Source: Sphingomonas sp. HITSZ_GF
GTDB lineage: Bacteria > Pseudomonadota > Alphaproteobacteria > Sphingomonadales > Sphingomonadaceae
Length of the DNA stretch: 64,000 nt
Assembly (NCBI RefSeq): GCF_029543155.1
Contig: NZ_JARQXA010000005.1
Location: forward strand, 372,001 to 436,000
Direction of reading: 5' to 3'
In this document: piece after piece, positions 29,648 to 41,633 of the stretch
How the letters are laid out: every line of letters begins with the position of its first letter
How positions within the stretch are numbered: the stretch's first letter is position 1
The notes under the pieces: model-generated
The model's database searches: none
Seen by the model: the letters and a program-made list of their open reading frames with translations, nothing else
Told to the model about the DNA's origin: nothing
Program-made: the position numbers and the translations under genes

Positions 29648-30214
29648 GTGGCGCCCTGCGCAACCATGATTGCCGCGATGATGACCGCCGCGAACCTCGG
29701 CGCCCGTTTGACGGGATGGGGCTTCGTCGTCTTCACCATCGGATCGATCGGCTGGGCGACGGTCGGCCTTTCCAGCGGGCAGACCAATTTGCTCGCGACC
29801 AACTGCTTCCTGACGCTCGTCAACGCGGTGGGGATCTGGCGCTGGCTGGGCCGCCAGCGCGTCTATGAGGATGGTGGGAAGTCGGCCTCCCAAGCGAGCC
29901 GGCGCGCCGCCGCGCCTTCGCTATTCACTGCCACCGGCCTGGCCGGGATGCCCGTGGTCGACAGCGTCGGCGACCGCGTGGGGAAGGCGGTCGAGGCGCT
30001 TGTCGAATGCGCGACCGGCGAGATCAGCTATGTAGTGGTGGCGAGCGGCCCGGCCACCGGGATTGGCGAGGCGCTGCGCGCAGTGCCGCGCCAGGCGATC
30101 CGTTTCGGCTGCGACTCCCTGGCGCTCGATATGCCGCGTTCCTTCTTCGACGCGATCGAGCCGCTCGACGGCGGCGACTGGCCCGTGAAAGTCGACCTGC
30201 TCCATGCGTCCTGA
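29648..30214 (+). CDS. Membrane protein with PRC-barrel domain
   Basis: About 188 residues. Two hydrophobic segments lie near the N-terminus (GWGFVVFTIGSIGWATVGL and NLLATNCFLTLVNAVGIWRWL), followed by a PRC-barrel-like domain (VVDSVGDRVGKAVEALVECATGEISYVVV). The exact start is uncertain: GTG at 29648 is used here, but the frame is open upstream and the only good ribosome site (GGGAGG at 29613-29618) would point to an ATT codon at 29630. A GGAAC-N16-AGTT box at 29502-29526 is a weak promoter candidate. Confidence 0.7.
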   Translation: MAPCATMIAAMMTAANLGARLTGWGFVVFTIGSIGWATVGLSSGQTNLLATNCFLTLVNAVGIWRWLGRQRVYEDGGKSASQASRRAAAPSLFTATGLAGMPVVDSVGDRVGKAVEALVECATGEISYVVVASGPATGIGEALRAVPRQAIRFGCDSLALDMPRSFFDAIEPLDGGDWPVKVDLLHAS

Positions 30215-30336
30215 TCTGCATCGTCCGGTCGGGTGCAGCTCTCCGTCTGCGCCCTGCGCGTGGGGATGCGGCTTTCCGGAGGACGCTCGCCGGGCCTCCG
30301 GCGGCATGACCATCCCGTTTTGAAAGGTAGAACAGC

Positions 30337-33549
<3,213 letters not shown>

Positions 33550-33707
33550 GGCCAGGCCCGGCTAACGGCGAAGCGCGTCGCGACCCGGACGCCATTGCCG
33601 GACTTCGTCCCGGGCTAGCCGTCCTCGCGATCGGCTCTCGCCGGCGCCAGCGCCGGCATCGCCGCGAAGGCACCGAAGCCTGCCTCGCCACCCTGGGCCA
33701 GATCTAG

Positions 33708-34493
33708 TCAGTCGGAATCGGCACCAGGCTCGGCCATGCCCCGATGCAGTTCCGCCAGCACCGATTGCGGCGCGATCCCTGCAGCTGCCACCTGCAGCTT
33801 GTTGGCGAGGCCCGATACGACATGACCCTTGCCGGCCATCAGCGCATCCCAGCCGTCCTTCGCCACCTTGGCAGGATCGGCCTTGGACTCGTCCCGGCCT
33901 ACCTTGGTGTCCAGCATGTCGGCACGTGCAAAGAATTCGGTGTCGGTCGCGCCAGGCATCAGCGTGGTCAGCGTGACGCCCTTGGCGTCCTTGAGCTCGT
34001 TGCGCAGCGCCTCAGTGAAATTGTCGATGAACGCCTTGGTGGCATTGTACACGGCATTGAAGCTCCCGGGGATGTATCCGGCGATCGAGCCCGTCACCAG
34101 AACCTTCCCGCTGTCTCGCGCTACCATGTCGCGCAGTACTTTCTGGAGCAGATAGACGGTTCCGGTGACGTTGGTGTCGATCGAATGTCGCCAAGCCGCG
34201 ACGTCCTGCTCGAGAAAGGGACCGCCGGTGCCGATGCCCGCGTTCGCGCAGACCAGATCGATGGCACGGCCGGCAGCTGTCTCGAGCAGCGCATCGACGC
34301 CGTCGAGCGTCGAGAGGTCGGCCTGCACCGACTGTACCTGGGCGCCGAACTGCCGGAAGTCCGCTGCCGCCGCATCGATCAGCGGTTCGTCGGCGACGAC
34401 GATCAGATCATAGCCTTCCTTCGCCGCGAGTGTCGCCAGTTCGAAGCCGATCCCCGTGGAGGCACCGGTGACGATCGCGAGTCTGTTCGCCAT
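33708..34493 (-). CDS. Short-chain dehydrogenase/reductase
   Basis: A 261-residue Rossmann-fold oxidoreductase. The cofactor motif TGASTGIG is at residues 9-16, NAG is present as CANAGIG, and the catalytic Tyr/Lys appear in YNATKAF after the Ser in TGSIAGY. The substrate is unknown. It is the last gene of a three-gene operon with the zinc alcohol dehydrogenase (5-base gap) and the SRPBCC protein. The operon begins behind an EcfG-like promoter at 36360. Confidence 0.9.
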   Translation of the reverse strand: MANRLAIVTGASTGIGFELATLAAKEGYDLIVVADEPLIDAAAADFRQFGAQVQSVQADLSTLDGVDALLETAAGRAIDLVCANAGIGTGGPFLEQDVAAWRHSIDTNVTGTVYLLQKVLRDMVARDSGKVLVTGSIAGYIPGSFNAVYNATKAFIDNFTEALRNELKDAKGVTLTTLMPGATDTEFFARADMLDTKVGRDESKADPAKVAKDGWDALMAGKGHVVSGLANKLQVAAAGIAPQSVLAELHRGMAEPGADSD

Positions 34494-34498
34494 TTTCC

Positions 34499-35689
34499 TT
34501 ACTCCGCTGCCAGCGCCAGGCCGGGCTTGAGCACGACCTTGGTCACTTCGTTCTGGTTGTCGTGGAACATCTTGTAGCCCTTGGGCGCGTCCTCGAGCGG
34601 CAGCGTGTGGCTGATCAGGAAGGTCGTATCGATCTTGCCTTCCAGGATCGCGTTGAGCAGCGCCGGCATGTAGTGCTGGACATGGGTCTGGCCGGTCTTG
34701 AGCGTCAGCCCCTTCTCCATGAAGGCGCCCAGGGGAAACTTGTCGACGAACCCGCCATAGACGGCCGGCATCGAGACGCGGCCGCCCTTGCGGCAGGCGT
34801 GGATCGCCTGACGGATCGAGTGGATGCGATCGGTGCCGAGAAAGGTGCTCGCCTTGATCTGGTCGATGACATTGTCGACGAAGAATCCGTGCGCTTCGAG
34901 CCCGACCGCGTCGATCACCGCGTCGGGGCCGATGCCGCCGGTCATCTCCATCAGCGCCTCGTAGGTGCGCGTCTCCTCGAAGTTGATCGTCTCCGCGCCG
35001 AACTTCTTCGCGAGTTCCAGCCGGCGCGGGAAATGGTCGATCGCGATCACGCGCTCGGCCCCCATCAGCAAGGCAGACTGGACCGCGAACAACCCGACCG
35101 GGCCGCAGCCCCAGACCGCCACCGTGTCGCCGGGCTCGATCTGCGCATTCTCCGCCGCCATCCAGCCGGTTGGCAGGATGTCCGAGAGGAACAACACCTT
35201 CTCGTCCTCGATCCCGTCGGGGATGACGAGCGGGCCGACATCGCTGAAGGGAATGCGGACATATTCGGCCTGTCCGCCCGAATAGCCGCCGGTCATATGG
35301 CTGTAGCCGAACAGGCCTGACATCGGCTGGCCATACAGTTCCTGGGCGATGTCCTGGTTGTCGGCGGGCAGGCCGTTATCGCAGGCCGAGTACTGGTGCT
35401 TGCCGCAATGATAGCAGCTGCCGCAGGCGATGGTGAACGGCACCACGACGCGCTGGCCCTTCTTCAGCGTCGATTTCGGGCCGGTCTCGACCACCTCGCC
35501 CATGAACTCATGGCCGAGAATGTCGCCCTTCATCATCGTCGGGATGTAGCCGTCGTAGAGATGAAGGTCGGATCCGCAGATCGCGGTCGAGGTCACCTTG
35601 ATGATCGCGTCGCGCGGGTTGAGGATCTCGGGATCGTCGACGGTATCGACGCGGACGTCGTGCTTTCCGTGCCAGGCCAGTGCGCGCAT
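34499..35689 (-). CDS. Zinc-dependent alcohol/formaldehyde dehydrogenase
   Basis: A 396-residue medium-chain dehydrogenase. Catalytic zinc ligands are seen in [12 protein letters not shown] and GHEFMGEV. The structural zinc loop has [17 protein letters not shown], and the NAD-binding loop is [11 protein letters not shown]. The length and pattern are closest to glutathione-independent formaldehyde dehydrogenase-like enzymes, though the true substrate cannot be read from the sequence. It sits in the SRPBCC-ADH-SDR operon, which suggests detoxification of aldehydes under stress. Confidence 0.92.
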   Translation of the reverse strand: MRALAWHGKHDVRVDTVDDPEILNPRDAIIKVTSTAICGSDLHLYDGYIPTMMKGDILGHEFMGEVVETGPKSTLKKGQRVVVPFTIACGSCYHCGKHQYSACDNGLPADNQDIAQELYGQPMSGLFGYSHMTGGYSGGQAEYVRIPFSDVGPLVIPDGIEDEKVLFLSDILPTGWMAAENAQIEPGDTVAVWGCGPVGLFAVQSALLMGAERVIAIDHFPRRLELAKKFGAETINFEETRTYEALMEMTGGIGPDAVIDAVGLEAHGFFVDNVIDQIKASTFLGTDRIHSIRQAIHACRKGGRVSMPAVYGGFVDKFPLGAFMEKGLTLKTGQTHVQHYMPALLNAILEGKIDTTFLISHTLPLEDAPKGYKMFHDNQNEVTKVVLKPGLALAAE

Positions 35690-35723
35690 CAGCGTGCTCC
35701 CTCTTCAAAAAGACTTGCGCGCA

Positions 35724-36329
35724 TCAGTTCTTCCCTTCGTCCTGGAGGCGGCTGTTGCGGGCGCCGGTGGCGATCTCGCCGGTCTCCATCAGTTGCTTGA
35801 AGCGCCGCAGGTCGCGGCGCGCCTGAATGGCGGGCTCGCGCTGGAACATCTTCGCGATCAGCTTGCCGATCGCACCGGCGGGCGGATCGTAGAGGATGGT
35901 CGCAGTCACGATCGTGCCGCGGCCGCCCTGTGCGTCGCGGAAGTCGATCCGGCCGCTGTTCGGGACGTCGGCGCCATCCTCGGAGGCCCAGGCAATGAAG
36001 CTACCGTCCTGCTCCTCGGTGATGGCCGAGGTCCATTCGACGGTCCTGCCCCCTGGCGCCTTGACGACCCAGTGCGAGCGCTTGTCATCGAGCACGTCGA
36101 TGCGCTCGACATTCTCCATGAACATCGCAAGATTGGCGAAGTCGCGCCAATAGGCGAACAGCTCTTCGCGCGGCCGGTTTATCGTCACGGTGCGGCCGAC
36201 CAGCACATCGGCGTCACCCTGGCCAGGCTTGTCGATCAGCGTATCGGTGGCCGCATCCGCCGCGGCCCTATCCTTGGAAGTCGCCAGTGGCGCATCGTCG
36301 CGCTGCGGCGTGTCGAGAGTCTCGCCCAT
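35724..36329 (-). CDS. SRPBCC family (cyclase/dehydrase-like) protein
   Basis: A 201-residue START-like protein. A charged, probably flexible N-terminus of about 45 residues is followed by the SRPBCC domain: VTINRPREELFAYWRDFANLAMFM, VLDDKRSHWVVKAPGG, and ITEEQDGSFIAWAS. The family binds hydrophobic ligands. It is the first gene of the operon with the ADH and SDR. A candidate EcfG-type promoter ends 30 bases upstream of the ATG. Confidence 0.88.
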   Translation of the reverse strand: MGETLDTPQRDDAPLATSKDRAAADAATDTLIDKPGQGDADVLVGRTVTINRPREELFAYWRDFANLAMFMENVERIDVLDDKRSHWVVKAPGGRTVEWTSAITEEQDGSFIAWASEDGADVPNSGRIDFRDAQGGRGTIVTATILYDPPAGAIGKLIAKMFQREPAIQARRDLRRFKQLMETGEIATGARNSRLQDEGKN

Positions 36330-36359
36330 CTTCGTCTCTCCGGGAGATTATCTCGTTAG

Positions 36360-36384
36360 AACAATGCGCTATTCCCGCTGTTCC
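36360..36384 (-). promoter_or_regulatory. EcfG-like promoter before SRPBCC operon
   Basis: Minus strand GGAAC (36384-36380), 16 bases, TGTT (36363-36360), 30 bases before the ATG at 36329. One mismatch in the -10 part. Confidence 0.5.
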
Positions 36385-36437
36385 CGCGTGCGTCGATCCG
36401 TCCGTCGCGCGCCGCTCTCCATCTGCCGCCACAGTTC

Positions 36438-36447
36438 AACCTGGGTT
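36438..36447. promoter_or_regulatory. AACCTGGGTT palindromic motif, copy 1
   Basis: AACCTGGGTT at 36438-36447 in the gap between the SRPBCC operon and the LigC-type ligase. It is one of four exact intergenic copies of this palindrome (AACC-N2-GGTT). The rest of this 244-base gap holds only the promoter above. Confidence 0.5.
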
Positions 36448-36573
36448 TCGCGCGGGAGTGCCTGTCATGCCCGATCGGCCTGCGGCGCGCCTTGACCAAA
36501 ATGACTTGTCGCGGGCGACCACTCGCGGCGCGCGCTCGCGCATCGTCCTTCCCGGGCAATTCGACCGGGTAAC

Positions 36574-37590
36574 TCACGCCTTGGCCAGGATCACCTCCAA
36601 CTCGGCGGGCCGGAGTTCGCGTATCAACTGCTCTCGCGTACATTGCGCCGGTGCCTTGTCGGGCCTCCAGCGCAGGAACCGCGTGCCATGGCGAAAGCGC
36701 CCCGCGCTGACCTGGTCGTAGACCACCTCGGCCACCAGCGCGTGGCGCAGCTTCACATAAGGCTTGGCAACGCCGCTCCACCGGCTCGGTGCGCCGGGTG
36801 CGTCGCCGGTGAACCCTGGCTCGCCCTCGGCTCCGGTCACCCTCTGCAGGATTTCAGCTCGGTCGGCGGCCGCGAAACTCGAGGTGAAGCCGACATGATC
36901 GAGCAATCCCTCTTCGTCGTAGAGACCGAGCAACAGGGACACGCTTCCCTTGGCACCCTGCCGATAGCCACCCACGACGCAGTCGGCGGTCCTTAGCAGC
37001 TTGACCTTGCGCATGGCGCGTTCGCCGGCGCGATAAGGTTCGCCCAGCGGCTTCGCGACAATGCCGTCGAGCGCGCCGCCGCTTCCGGCGAGCCAGTTCC
37101 TTGCGACCTGCGCCCGTTCGGTCCGAGGGGACAGCATCAGCCGGGGCAATGCATGCGCCGCGTGGAAGGTCTCGAGCGCAGCGCGCCTTTCGACGAGCGG
37201 CTTGTCTGCCAGGAAGGTTTCGCCGAGCTGCAGGCAGTCGAACAGCATGAACTGTGCGGGTGCCTCGGCGGCCAGCTTGGCGACACGGGAAGCCGACGGA
37301 TGGAGCCGGGCCTGGAGGGCCGCGAAGGACAGGCTGTCCCCGACGGGAATGATGAGCTCGCCATCGAGAAGGAAGCGCTTCGCCGCCAGGCCCCGCAGCA
37401 TGTCGACGATGTCGGGAAAATATCGGCCGAGCGGCTTGCCCGATTTCGACCAGAGCTCGACCTCATCTCCCTCGCGCAGCGCAAGCGCGCGAAATCCGTC
37501 CCATTTGGGCTCGAACTGCCAGCCGCCGCCCGTAGGCAGGTCGTCGGCCAGCACTGCCTCCATCGGCTGCGGAATCGAACGCGACTTCAT
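36574..37590 (-). CDS. ATP-dependent DNA ligase, LigC-type
   Basis: A 338-residue single-domain ATP-dependent ligase: adenylation Lys in EPKWDGFRAL, LLDGELIIPV, DGIVAKPLG, VKLLRTADCVVGGYR, then an OB fold ending ELRPAELEVILAKA. No polymerase or phosphoesterase domain is present. The start at 37590 fits the family; the frame is open further upstream. An exact EcfG-type promoter (GGAAC-N17-CGTT) ends 13 bases upstream, so this second repair ligase appears tied to the general stress response, while ligD at 14.6 kb has no such site. Confidence 0.9.
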   Translation of the reverse strand: MKSRSIPQPMEAVLADDLPTGGGWQFEPKWDGFRALALREGDEVELWSKSGKPLGRYFPDIVDMLRGLAAKRFLLDGELIIPVGDSLSFAALQARLHPSASRVAKLAAEAPAQFMLFDCLQLGETFLADKPLVERRAALETFHAAHALPRLMLSPRTERAQVARNWLAGSGGALDGIVAKPLGEPYRAGERAMRKVKLLRTADCVVGGYRQGAKGSVSLLLGLYDEEGLLDHVGFTSSFAAADRAEILQRVTGAEGEPGFTGDAPGAPSRWSGVAKPYVKLRHALVAEVVYDQVSAGRFRHGTRFLRWRPDKAPAQCTREQLIRELRPAELEVILAKA

Positions 37591-37603
37591 GATCGCGTCG
37601 AGC

Positions 37604-37629
37604 AACGATCGGCGCGCCGCGCCCGTTCC
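37604..37629 (-). promoter_or_regulatory. EcfG-type promoter, exact, before LigC-type ligase
   Basis: Minus strand GGAAC (37629-37625), 17 bases, CGTT (37607-37604). The short distance to the ATG at 37590 would give a very short leader. Confidence 0.5.
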
Positions 37630-37705
37630 TGCCACCCCGGTGCCGTTTCCGGGTCGGCGCGGATGCCTGCGAATTTGCGAAGGTTTTCGAAATGCTGCGA
37701 CCGGG

Positions 37706-37999
37706 TCAGCGCCGGGTGAGCCGCCTGCGGTTCGCGCGGACCTTGCCGCCGTAAAGACGCAGCAAAGCATCGGCTACGCCGTGCGGCGAGCTGCCGTAGC
37801 CGCCGGTCAGCAGTCGCGTATTCGCCTCGACCAGTGCCAGCCATTTCTCGGTCACCATGCGGCTCGCCTCGGCGCCGGCGCCGCTCCCGCCGCTCGCGAT
37901 CTTCCAGGACCGCAGACCGATCACGATGCTCGCCTCGACGCCAAGCTGCCAGAGCCGAAAGCCGATGGCCAACGCTTCCAACGGGGATTCGCGATCCAT
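37706..37999 (-). CDS. Hypothetical phasin-like small protein
   Basis: A 97-residue helical protein. Its centre, LWQLGVEASIVIGLRSWKIA, followed by EASRMVTEKWLALVEAN, is reminiscent of phasin-type or PHA-associated helices, but the match is weak. The C-terminus is very basic (KVRANRRRLTRR). The ATG at 37999 is preferred within a longer open frame. It is upstream of the ligase on the same strand, but 115 bases away and with a promoter between. Confidence 0.6.
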   Translation of the reverse strand: MDRESPLEALAIGFRLWQLGVEASIVIGLRSWKIASGGSGAGAEASRMVTEKWLALVEANTRLLTGGYGSSPHGVADALLRLYGGKVRANRRRLTRR

Positions 38000-38141
38000 G
38001 GCGTTCTCCGTTTCCGTCTTGGCCTCGGCATCGATCGCCAGACGGGTTTTCCAGCCGAGCGATGCGCAAGGCCGGCCTTTCGCGATCTTTCGCCGCACGT
38101 GCGCAGGGCGCGGGCGAACCGGCGCCCGCACCCTGTCCCGC

Positions 38142-38648
38142 TCAGGCGGTGATCAAATTCACGGCCCGAGGCTTCGCCACGGGAAGCCCCGACGCTTCCT
38201 CCTGCGCAAGAAGGCTCTGCTTCAGCGCCAGCATCTCGTCGCGCAGCGCGACGAGATCGACATCGGTTGCCCTGCACTGGGCGAACATCCCTTCGGACGG
38301 CATCTCCTCCTCGTGCACGTGGTGCTTGATCTCTTCGGAAAGCACCTTGACCTTGGCGTCGTAGAATTCGTCGCCGGGATCGCCCGCTTCGATATCGTTG
38401 ACCAGGACCTTGGCGCCGTCATGCTCGACATAGGCTTCCTCGAGTATATCGTCGTCGATCTTCCCCTTGAACGCCGGGTAGAAGATTTCCTCCTCGATCG
38501 CGGTATGGATCTTCAGTTCCACGCAAATCTGGTGCGCGATCTTCTTCTTGGCGGCAGCGCCGGACGTACCTTCATATTGCTCGAACAGCTCCTCGACCTT
38601 GCGATGATCGGCCTTGAGCAGTGCGATTGCGTCGGTGAATTCAGCCAT
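38142..38648 (-). CDS. Hemerythrin HHE domain protein
   Basis: A 168-residue four-helix protein with the ligand set of hemerythrin-like diiron sites: DHRKVEELFEQYE, IHTAIEEEIFYPAF (His and Glu), an EHDG segment and HHVHEEE. A C-terminal helical tail is added. It may bind oxygen or nitric oxide or protect against iron-driven oxidation. The ATG at 38648 is the start of the family similarity. No EcfG box with correct spacing was found upstream. Confidence 0.9.
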   Translation of the reverse strand: MAEFTDAIALLKADHRKVEELFEQYEGTSGAAAKKKIAHQICVELKIHTAIEEEIFYPAFKGKIDDDILEEAYVEHDGAKVLVNDIEAGDPGDEFYDAKVKVLSEEIKHHVHEEEMPSEGMFAQCRATDVDLVALRDEMLALKQSLLAQEEASGLPVAKPRAVNLITA

Positions 38649-38828
38649 GTTCGGATCTCCCGCTTGCGCGCGAGCTAAGCGGTCCGGAATTGCCTTCGGT
38701 TCCGCCTGCGAATCGATTGCAACTGGCAGGCGGGCGTCTTGCGGGCATCGTGATTTCGCCGCAGCGGTGCCGATCTGCGGCGTGGACCGGCCCTCGGCAG
38801 GCAATAGTTGCTCCGCCCACAGCCGGAG

Positions 38829-38853
38829 AGAACTTCGAGGCGGCGACCGCGTT
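38829..38853 (+). promoter_or_regulatory. EcfG-like promoter
   Basis: AGAAC (38829-38833), 16 bases, CGTT (38850-38853), 27 bases before the ATG at 38881. One mismatch in the -35 part. Confidence 0.5.
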
Positions 38854-38880
38854 ATCCGCCGGTGCTTCAAGGAGATTTGC

Positions 38881-39081
38881 ATGACCGACGACGCTTTCGC
38901 CCCGCAATCCAACAGCAAGACCGCGCTGACCGACGACATCGTCAAGCATTTCTCCGGCGACGCGCCGCTGACGGAAAAGGCCAAGGGTTTTGCCAAGGCG
39001 CGTCCCTGGACCAGCGCCGCGTTCATCGGGATCGCCGCGATGGCGCTGATCAACGGACTGCGGGGAGTCCGCCGGCGCTGA
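38881..39081 (+). CDS. Small single-span membrane protein
   Basis: A 66-residue protein with a polar N-terminus, one C-terminal hydrophobic helix (WTSAAFIGIAAMALINGL), and a basic end (RGVRRR), so the N-terminal part probably faces the cytoplasm with a tail anchor. AAGGAG precedes the ATG and an EcfG-like promoter lies upstream. It is divergent from hemerythrin and convergent with the GH130-like gene. No family is named. Confidence 0.7.
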   Translation: MTDDAFAPQSNSKTALTDDIVKHFSGDAPLTEKAKGFAKARPWTSAAFIGIAAMALINGLRGVRRR

Positions 39082-39108
39082 CGTGCGCCCCAGCGCCGCG
39101 CCTGTCGG

Positions 39109-40227
39109 TCAGGCGAACCTGCTCTTGGGGATGTGGGTGATGCGGCATGCGAGGTCCGCCTCGCCCGAGGCCACGACATAATGATCGCCCGCATCGGCGA
39201 TGCCGGTGGTGAACACGACGTCGCGGACATACATCTTGTCCTCAAGTGGCCTGGTCAGTTCGGGCGCGGCCTCGAGCAAGGGCGTATGCTCGGTGCGCAA
39301 TACCCGGGCGGGATCGTCGCGGTCGAGGATCGACCAATAGGTGCGATAGATGCCGACGATCTCCTTGGGCTCGACGCCGTGCCACAAGGTCAGCCAGCCG
39401 GCATCGGTGAGGATCGGCGGTGTGCCACCGCCCATCCGCGCTGTGGCGATCGTCGCAGCGTGCGGCCGGATGCCGGGCTCGCGGTGCGGCTTCCAGTGGA
39501 GTGCATCGGGCGAGGTGGCGAGGTTTATTGAGGGGCCGCCGCGCCATTCGCTGCCCGGGGGATAGGTGAAATAAAGATCGCCGAGCGGCCGCGTCTGCGC
39601 CCAGTATTTGCCGTTCACCAGCCCTTCGAAGATCAGCATGTCCTTGTTCTGGTGGTCGAGGACCACGTCCTCGAAGGTGAAGTCGAGGCCGTTCTGCGAG
39701 CTGTACAGCGTCGTCGAGTGGCGCTCGGGACTCACCGAGCACGTCGTCATCAGCCAGCGATCGCCGACTTTCGACACGCGCGCATCCTCGACGCCGTAGC
39801 ATTGGAAGCTGCCCTGGGGCGCGATCGCCTTGTCGTAATGGACTTCGACGATCTCGAGGCCATCCGGTGTAAGCTCCACCGGCAGGATCCACGAAAGCGA
39901 AGTCAGCGCCATCACCTTCCACCGGCCGCCGCGGATCAGGAACTTGCGGGGATCGCCGGTATCGACCAGCTCGAGCGGCCACGGATCGAGGACATAGCGG
40001 CCCTCGTGCCAGCGGATCGCGTGAATTTGCCCGTCGACGATCGGATTGCGGAGCGCCTCCGCCACCCGGACGAAGATCGCCAGGTTGCCGTTGGGAAGCC
40101 TCGTCAGCGCTGGGTTGAAGGCGCCGAGCACATAGGTCTCGGCACCGAAATGCCCCGCCAGCGGAGACCGCGACAGGTCGATGTCGTCGGGGCCGAAGAC
40201 GAGCCGGTCGATCGGGAGGCCGCTCAT
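39109..40227 (-). CDS. GH130-like glycoside hydrolase/phosphorylase
   Basis: A 372-residue protein with the five-bladed beta-propeller signature of GH130 enzymes (beta-mannoside phosphorylases and relatives): FNPALTRLPNGNLAIFVRV near residue 37, YGVEDARVSKVGDRWLMTTC (EDxR motif), a FEGLV segment, and GTPPILTDAGWLTLWHG. There is no signal peptide, so it acts in the cytoplasm. Its ATG overlaps the stop of the SDR gene by four bases, so the pair is cotranscribed. The true sugar substrate is unknown. Confidence 0.82.
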   Translation of the reverse strand: MSGLPIDRLVFGPDDIDLSRSPLAGHFGAETYVLGAFNPALTRLPNGNLAIFVRVAEALRNPIVDGQIHAIRWHEGRYVLDPWPLELVDTGDPRKFLIRGGRWKVMALTSLSWILPVELTPDGLEIVEVHYDKAIAPQGSFQCYGVEDARVSKVGDRWLMTTCSVSPERHSTTLYSSQNGLDFTFEDVVLDHQNKDMLIFEGLVNGKYWAQTRPLGDLYFTYPPGSEWRGGPSINLATSPDALHWKPHREPGIRPHAATIATARMGGGTPPILTDAGWLTLWHGVEPKEIVGIYRTYWSILDRDDPARVLRTEHTPLLEAAPELTRPLEDKMYVRDVVFTTGIADAGDHYVVASGEADLACRITHIPKSRFA

Positions 40228-41006
40228 TCCTTGTCCTGCGTGCGAGGCGCGATCGTCACCTGCTGGACGACGGCACGCCGGGGTTGGGTCAGGACATAGT
40301 GGACGCCGACCGCGATATCCTCGGCGCGCAGCATCCACTCCTTGTTGATCTGCTCGGCCTGCTCCTCGGCGGTGAAGCTCGAATATTGAAAGTCGGCGCC
40401 CGTCTTGCCGGGCTCGACCAGCGCGACCTTGATTCCCTTGGGGCCGAGTTCCTTGCGCACCGCTTCGGCAAAGCCGGCGATGCCGGCCTTCATCCCGGCA
40501 TAGACGCTGGAATCCGGCCCCAGCACATGCGCGCTCATCGACCCGATCAGGACGATATCGCCATGGTCCTGCATCACCTCCGCCGCGGCGTCGACGCTCG
40601 CGAGATAGGCGGTGAAGTCGGTGGCGATGGCATAGCGGAGCTCCTCCGCGTTCATCTTGGTCACGCCCTGCGCCGGGATCGCCGCATTGACGACCGCGAT
40701 GTCGAACGCGCCGAAATAGTCCTTCGCCGCCTCCACGAAGCGGGCGACGCCGTCGGGGTCGGCGAGGTCGATATTGATGCCGTCGCCCTTGCCGACCTCG
40801 CGGATGCGGCCGAGCCCGTCCTGGAGATGCTGCGGATCGCGGCCGCAGATGAACACATCGACGCCTTCGGAGGCGAGCAGCACTGCGATCGCGCGGCCGA
40901 TGCCGGTGGTCCCGCCGGTGACGATCGCCTTGCGCCCCTTGAGGCCAGGCATCTCGGTATGCGCGTCGGAAAGGTCGCGGGCGGGCGGGTCGGCAAGCTC
41001 GGTCAT
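40224..41006 (-). CDS. Short-chain dehydrogenase/reductase
   Basis: A 260-residue SDR with cofactor motif TGGTTGIG, NAAIPAQG in place of NAG, and the catalytic Ser (IGSMSAH) and YAGMK (YxxxK). The ATG at 41006 is chosen because AAGGAG lies 8 bases before it; the frame starts 10 codons earlier. It is translationally coupled to the GH130-like enzyme, so it may oxidise or reduce a sugar or polyol. An EcfG-like promoter lies 24 bases upstream. Confidence 0.88.
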   Translation of the reverse strand: MTELADPPARDLSDAHTEMPGLKGRKAIVTGGTTGIGRAIAVLLASEGVDVFICGRDPQHLQDGLGRIREVGKGDGINIDLADPDGVARFVEAAKDYFGAFDIAVVNAAIPAQGVTKMNAEELRYAIATDFTAYLASVDAAAEVMQDHGDIVLIGSMSAHVLGPDSSVYAGMKAGIAGFAEAVRKELGPKGIKVALVEPGKTGADFQYSSFTAEEQAEQINKEWMLRAEDIAVGVHYVLTQPRRAVVQQVTIAPRTQDKE

Positions 41007-41030
41007 CGCTGCATTCTCCTTCCCCGCTCG

Positions 41031-41055
41031 AACCAAAGGGACGCGCGCGGGTTCC
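41031..41055 (-). promoter_or_regulatory. EcfG-like promoter before SDR/GH130 operon
   Basis: Minus strand GGAAC (41055-41051), 16 bases, GGTT (41034-41031), 24 bases before the ATG at 41006. Confidence 0.58.
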
Positions 41056-41059
41056 CGGC

Positions 41060-41073
41060 ATAACCCAGGTTAT
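41060..41073. promoter_or_regulatory. AACCTGGGTT palindromic motif, copy 2
   Basis: ATAACC-CA-GGTTAT, a perfect 14-base palindrome that contains AACCCAGGTT (41062-41071). It lies between two divergent EcfG-like promoters (41031-41055 and 41079-41104). Confidence 0.55.
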
Positions 41074-41078
41074 CGCGC

Positions 41079-41104
41079 GCAACTGGCCGCCGAAATCGGG
41101 CGTT
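41079..41104 (+). promoter_or_regulatory. EcfG-like promoter before KGG-like gene
   Basis: GCAAC (41079-41083), 17 bases, CGTT (41101-41104), 32 bases before the ATG at 41137. One mismatch in the -35 part. Confidence 0.45.
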
Positions 41105-41136
41105 GTTGCAGTCGGTTAGACGATGGGAGAGCGATC

Positions 41137-41436
41137 ATGCCCCAAGGCGACAAGAGCAGTTACACCGGCAAGCAGAAGCGCAAGGCCAAGCATATCGAGG
41201 AAGGCTATGAGGACCGCGGCGTCGGCAGGGAGGAGGCCGAGCGCCGCGCCTGGGCGACCGTCAACAAGGAGTCCGGCGGCGGCAAGAAATCGGGCTCGGG
41301 ACGCGGCAAGCAGGAGAACCATGGCAGCGCGCGCAAGGGCGGCGAGAAGGGCGGCGCCTCGCAAAGTGCGGCCAAACGCTCGGCGGCGGCGAAGAAGGGC
41401 TGGGAGACCCGCCGCCACCAGGCGCACGCGCATTGA
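41137..41436 (+). CDS. Basic KGG/plasmid-stabilisation-like small protein
   Basis: A 99-residue, strongly basic protein. The N-terminal half (GDKSSYTGKQKRKAKHIEEG, then REEAERRAWATVNKESGGGKK) is typical of proteins annotated as plasmid stabilisation proteins. The C-terminal half is Gly/Lys/Ser-rich and ends KKGWETRRHQ, reminiscent of KGG stress proteins. It is probably a nucleic acid-associated stress protein. It is followed at 7 bases by another small gene. Confidence 0.75.
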   Translation: MPQGDKSSYTGKQKRKAKHIEEGYEDRGVGREEAERRAWATVNKESGGGKKSGSGRGKQENHGSARKGGEKGGASQSAAKRSAAAKKGWETRRHQAHAH

Positions 41437-41443
41437 GGCGGCG

Positions 41444-41632
41444 ATGAGCGACCCATGGGGAGATCGCCGGGCGGGCGACGCGACGGACCGCGACTATCTC
41501 GAGCGGCGCGCCCGGGAGGAACGCGCGCGCGCCGGGCAGGCGGACGATATGGGCGTGGCCTATGCCCATCGCCGGCTCGCCGAAGCCTATGAGCAGCGTC
41601 TTGCGGCGATGAAGACGGAGCTTGGCGCCTAG
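41444..41632 (+). CDS. Small charged hypothetical protein
   Basis: A 62-residue highly charged helical protein that begins MSDPWGDRRAGDATDRDYLERR. No family is recognised. It starts 7 bases after the KGG-like gene and is very likely cotranscribed. It converges on the glycosidase-like gene with only one base between the stops. Confidence 0.62.
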   Translation: MSDPWGDRRAGDATDRDYLERRAREERARAGQADDMGVAYAHRRLAEAYEQRLAAMKTELGA

Positions 41633-41633
41633 C

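Noticed and set aside
30295..30330. EcfG promoter before the Mfd-like gene
   Set aside because: A CGTT is present near 30316 but no GGAAC-like element lies 16-17 bases upstream.
33640..33657. Inverted repeat between the Mfd-like gene and the SDR gene
   Set aside because: GC-rich self-complementary word with almost no loop and no T run; not convincing as a terminator.
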